A program made the translations under genes and the position numbers. From Primorskyibacter aestuariivivens (GTDB taxonomy: Bacteria; Pseudomonadota; Alphaproteobacteria; Rhodobacterales; Rhodobacteraceae): a stretch of DNA of 64,000 nucleotides. The notes beneath the pieces are model-generated. The model was not told the DNA's origin. It saw nothing but the letters and a program-made list of their open reading frames with translations, and made no database searches. The DNA is taken from NCBI RefSeq assembly GCF_028023675.1, contig NZ_JAQIOZ010000024.1, positions 1 through 64,000 of the forward strand, written 5' to 3'. Positions 61,226 through 64,000 of the stretch are shown here, one piece after another (positions within the stretch are counted from its first letter, which is position 1; each line of letters opens with the position of its first letter).

Positions 61226-62944
61226 TTGCGAAAGAACCGACAGTTCAAGCCCAGTCAAGTTGAAGCCGAAATCGGCACAAACGGCTTTATGGGATTTGTT
61301 TGCCAGCTTTCGCTGGGGGCATACCAAGACGAGCAGCTAATCGATGCGATCGCGGTCGCTGCATCAAAGCGCAATCGGTTGTTTACCCAAGAGGACCGAG
61401 AGCTTCTGGCAGGGCTGGAAGGCTCGAGATTCTTCGAAGTTCAAACGATCCTATGTGAGGTCATCCCCCTTCTTCAAACGGCACCATCCGAATTAACTGA
61501 ACTGGTTCAATTACTTGTCGAAGCTGGCGGTGCTGACCTTGCCGCCAATCAACCGAATGCTGCCTTCAGAAAATGGTGTGAAGTTGACCCGCGTCGATCA
61601 GACGAAGTCATTCAGCTAGCTAAAGATGGGAACGAACTGGCCCGCCTTCACCTGGTGTTCGCATTGCAAGCCAAGGCAGATTTCGGCGAGGCAATCGCAT
61701 GCCTTGATCGTAGCGAAGAAGAACAAACAGCTGGTGTGCTGGCACTCTCGCGCATGCAATTGAACTCGGAACAAGTCCGAGCCGCCTTGGAACAAACCAT
61801 CGCCCTAGCGTTGGCAGCGGACATCAAGGCATCAGTTGGTATCACTAAAGCCATCTACGACATTGTCGCGAAAGATACAGACGTAGATCGCTCTTTGCTC
61901 CTCCCCGTTCTGGACAAACTTTTTGCCTCAGCCGATGAGCACGTCGTCCATCTAGCAGCGTCGTTGTTGAATTGGCACCAAGTGGAGATGAGCGAAGATG
62001 AGACAGGCAAATGCTTGCGACAACTCGCTTCCGTGAAACCCGAGAACAAGGGGACCATCGATGAAATCGACATGGCTTTGTCGAAACTAGTCGATAGAAA
62101 CGAGATTCAGAGTGCGAGTTCTGCCACCCGCGCGATCATCGACATTTCTAAAGGTGCCATTGGTAGTGATGCGCTGGACTCATTTTTTCACAAACTGACC
62201 CACGGAAACTCAGAACAACTTGCTCGGTTGACGACGGACTGGTTGTCTTCGGGTAGCTTTTTCTCCTGTGCCGCCCTTAACCAAGCCATTTCTGAAATCA
62301 ACCAAACTGCCCCTTTATTCGCAGTCGATGAAATTCCGCTTCCGGAAACTGCGGATGAGCAAATCTTTCTTTGCCGAAAAGCCATTGGCTATCTGTTCAT
62401 CCATCCAATGACGGCAGCGGCCTTCTCTGTCGCCATTTTGGAGCGTGGCCACCCTGAAGCCAAGCAGCATGCAATCGACCTTCTCTACGATCCATTGCTA
62501 CTAAGCTACAGTGGTGCTCTGAAGGATTGGCTCGAGGCCTTTGCCACAGACAACGAAACTAGTCGCGCGGATATCGAAGAGGTTTTGCAACGCGCACAGG
62601 CGGTTTGGGATGGTTGCAGGGAAGCCCGCGAAATTGTCGAATTTGAGCCAAGTGAAAGCGCGCGTGCTGTGGTCAATTTCCAAAAGATGGAAGAAGCTGA
62701 ACGCACGCGTGATGAGACGGGACGACGGTCCATTTTCGCAGATCTATTCACAACACAGCACCTGCTTTATGGCGACAGGTCTGCCTTCAACATCATGACG
62801 AGTGCCGAGGAACTGGAACAAAAGACCATGCCCTTTTCAGAGATCAGCATAAGCTCCGAGCTACCGAAGGGAATCTTTGTTGATCCCATCGGGCTGGACA
62901 TGCTGCTACATCAGTTTCGCAACGAACGGATGGTTGAACAATGA
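61226..62944 (+). CDS. large helical-repeat protein of unknown function
   Basis: A 572-residue protein from the TTG at 61226, which has AGGGAG nine nt upstream; the frame is open to 61067 but that part is poor in protein features. Long stretches of paired amphipathic helices (for example LVQLLVEAGGADLAANQPNA and LPVLDKLFASADEHVVHLAA) suggest a HEAT/ARM-type solenoid. No enzyme motif seen. Its stop overlaps the ATG of the next gene by 4 nt (ATGA), so the two are a coupled pair. It may be a scaffold or sensor partner for the following possible nuclease. Confidence 0.6.
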   Translation: MRKNRQFKPSQVEAEIGTNGFMGFVCQLSLGAYQDEQLIDAIAVAASKRNRLFTQEDRELLAGLEGSRFFEVQTILCEVIPLLQTAPSELTELVQLLVEAGGADLAANQPNAAFRKWCEVDPRRSDEVIQLAKDGNELARLHLVFALQAKADFGEAIACLDRSEEEQTAGVLALSRMQLNSEQVRAALEQTIALALAADIKASVGITKAIYDIVAKDTDVDRSLLLPVLDKLFASADEHVVHLAASLLNWHQVEMSEDETGKCLRQLASVKPENKGTIDEIDMALSKLVDRNEIQSASSATRAIIDISKGAIGSDALDSFFHKLTHGNSEQLARLTTDWLSSGSFFSCAALNQAISEINQTAPLFAVDEIPLPETADEQIFLCRKAIGYLFIHPMTAAAFSVAILERGHPEAKQHAIDLLYDPLLLSYSGALKDWLEAFATDNETSRADIEEVLQRAQAVWDGCREAREIVEFEPSESARAVVNFQKMEEAERTRDETGRRSIFADLFTTQHLLYGDRSAFNIMTSAEELEQKTMPFSEISISSELPKGIFVDPIGLDMLLHQFRNERMVEQ

Positions 62945-64000
62945 AGCTGGTCGTTCGGCAATATGTTCAAGGTCTCAAGGAAAGAGATGAGCTTGATGTG
63001 CTGCTGCCTCAGCTGCTCAGTGAAATCGGGTACGAGGTCATTCATCATCCTGGACGCGGAACGAAGCAGGCTGGCGTTGACGTGGCGGCAGTCGGCCCCG
63101 ATCCAGACGCAGACGGCGAGAAAGCGCTGCACCTCTTCTTGATAAAATCTGGCGATTTGGGGCGAACGGACTGGAACGGGGGCAAGCCTCAGGATGTCAT
63201 GCCCTCATTGGATGAGATACGCTACGACTATATCCCAAATCGTATCCCCGAACAGTATGCCAAGCTCCCGATTTCGATCTGCATTTGCATGGGAGGTGAG
63301 CTAAAGGAAGTCATTCGGTCGTATTGGCGAGGCTACGTCGAAAACAACACGACCGACAAGATACGTTACCGCGAGTGGAACGGGGATCGCCTAGCGAACC
63401 TGATTTTGTCCGGACTTCTAAATAGAGAACTTCTGGATGTAGATCGCCGAGTGGCCTTTCAGAAGGCCGTGGCAATGATCAGCGAGCCAGACACGTCATA
63501 TCGGCATTTCCGAGAACTGATACACGAACTGACCGAAGAAATTGAGGACGATCACCGAGGCACAACCCGCCTTCGCCAGCTGGTTATCTGCCTCTGGATT
63601 TTGGTAAGCAACGGAGTTGACGCAGAGAATTTGGAAGCGCCCTACCGGTGCAGTGAACTTGCCTTACTGTACTCTTGGGATGTGCTCAATCGAAGCGCCA
63701 GCGCCAAGAAGAAGGAGCGCAAAGCACGCTCAGAAATCGTCGATCATGTTCTTTCCCTCTACCTATCGATCGGTCAAAAACTGATAGTTGAGAAAATTGG
63801 ACCGCATGCGGAAAAAAAGCACGCAGTATCAAGCACAGTTCGGTCGAGCTCCGAGCTTGATATCAACCTTGCGCTTTTTGAGGCGATGGGGCGTTCCGCA
63901 CTCCTTGGGCTATGGCATCACTTCATAGGTGTGAATTCGGATGGGAAACAACGTGAACAGCACCTGAGACTACGAGACCAATGTCAGAACATTGCTGTAT
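62941..64000 (+). CDS. protein with possible PD-(D/E)xK-like N-terminus, runs off the window
   Basis: 353 residues are visible and the frame stays open to the end of the window, so it is partial. The N-terminal part ERDELDVLLPQLLSEIGYEV, then GRGTKQAGVDVAAVG and LHLFLIKSGD resembles Mrr/restriction-like folds: Asp47 in GVDV, then a strand with Lys69 in LIKSG. The acidic residue expected two positions before the lysine is leucine, so catalysis is uncertain. The rest is helical. The ATG overlaps the upstream stop. It could be the effector of a two-gene defence system. Confidence 0.55.
   Translation, partial: MKLVVRQYVQGLKERDELDVLLPQLLSEIGYEVIHHPGRGTKQAGVDVAAVGPDPDADGEKALHLFLIKSGDLGRTDWNGGKPQDVMPSLDEIRYDYIPNRIPEQYAKLPISICICMGGELKEVIRSYWRGYVENNTTDKIRYREWNGDRLANLILSGLLNRELLDVDRRVAFQKAVAMISEPDTSYRHFRELIHELTEEIEDDHRGTTRLRQLVICLWILVSNGVDAENLEAPYRCSELALLYSWDVLNRSASAKKKERKARSEIVDHVLSLYLSIGQKLIVEKIGPHAEKKHAVSSTVRSSSELDINLALFEAMGRSALLGLWHHFIGVNSDGKQREQHLRLRDQCQNIAV

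Noticed and set aside
1-64000. CRISPR arrays, tRNA or rRNA genes
   Set aside because: No regularly spaced repeats with unique spacers and no cloverleaf or rRNA signature were noticed on either strand, though no dedicated search could be run.

Overview
The window looks like a piece of a large conjugative repABC plasmid (or a chromid segment) from an alphaproteobacterium of the Rhodobacteraceae / Roseobacter group. The reasons are a complete repA-repB-repC replication and partition cassette with three identical parS palindromes and a candidate antisense ctRNA, a complete VirB-type type IV secretion system, a VirD4/VirD2-type DNA-processing module with a candidate oriT, and small plasmid backbone genes (DUF2958, DUF736, ArdC, a large ParB-like protein). 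No rRNA, tRNA or CRISPR array was seen. By eye, the metabolic cargo at the left end is clearly more AT-rich than the transfer genes, which fits mosaic assembly. All family assignments come from reading the proteins, not from database searches.

Layout. (1) 0.1-1.4 kb: two tandem IS200-type elements, one decayed and one intact, the intact one ending on the stop codon of the next gene. (2) 1.4-15.4 kb: a dicarboxylate catabolic locus transcribed away from a MatR-like GntR regulator. Leftward: ilvC-like, a TRAP transporter (dctP-dctQ-dctM), matB, maeB. Rightward: the regulator, a class III CoA-transferase, methylmalonyl-CoA mutase and glutamate dehydrogenase. The malonyl-CoA decarboxylase normally paired with matB is absent and a mutase is present, so methylmalonate to succinyl-CoA is a plausible route. 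(3) 15.5-28.0 kb: an XRE regulator, small genes and the virB operon (virB1-2-3-4-lipoprotein-virB5/transglycosylase chimera-virB5-secreted protein-virB6-8-9-10-11). (4) 28.3-39.8 kb: second cargo block: a Na/Pi-cotransporter-like protein, an IMPase-family phosphatase, a ROK regulator, a polyamine/iron-type ABC importer, a glycerophosphodiesterase, xylulokinase and xylose isomerase.

(5) 40.1-44.9 kb: virD4, a VirD2-like relaxase, a small relaxosome-type DNA-binding protein and a candidate oriT whose core matches the IncP/Ti nic sequence. The promoter region here shares a near-identical 15-bp motif with the virB promoter region. (6) 44.9-50.8 kb: possible leading region with small plasmid genes, an AbiJ-like protein, an ArdC-type antirestriction protein and a hipBA module with repeated operators. 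(7) 51-55 kb: repABC. (8) 55-64 kb: DUF736, an unknown HTH protein, a large ParB-like protein, a MGLDQYA-family protein, a RES-Xre toxin-antitoxin pair, and a two-gene unit at the right edge (a helical-repeat protein plus a protein with a possible PD-(D/E)xK-like N-terminus) that runs off the window and is the best candidate for an undescribed system.
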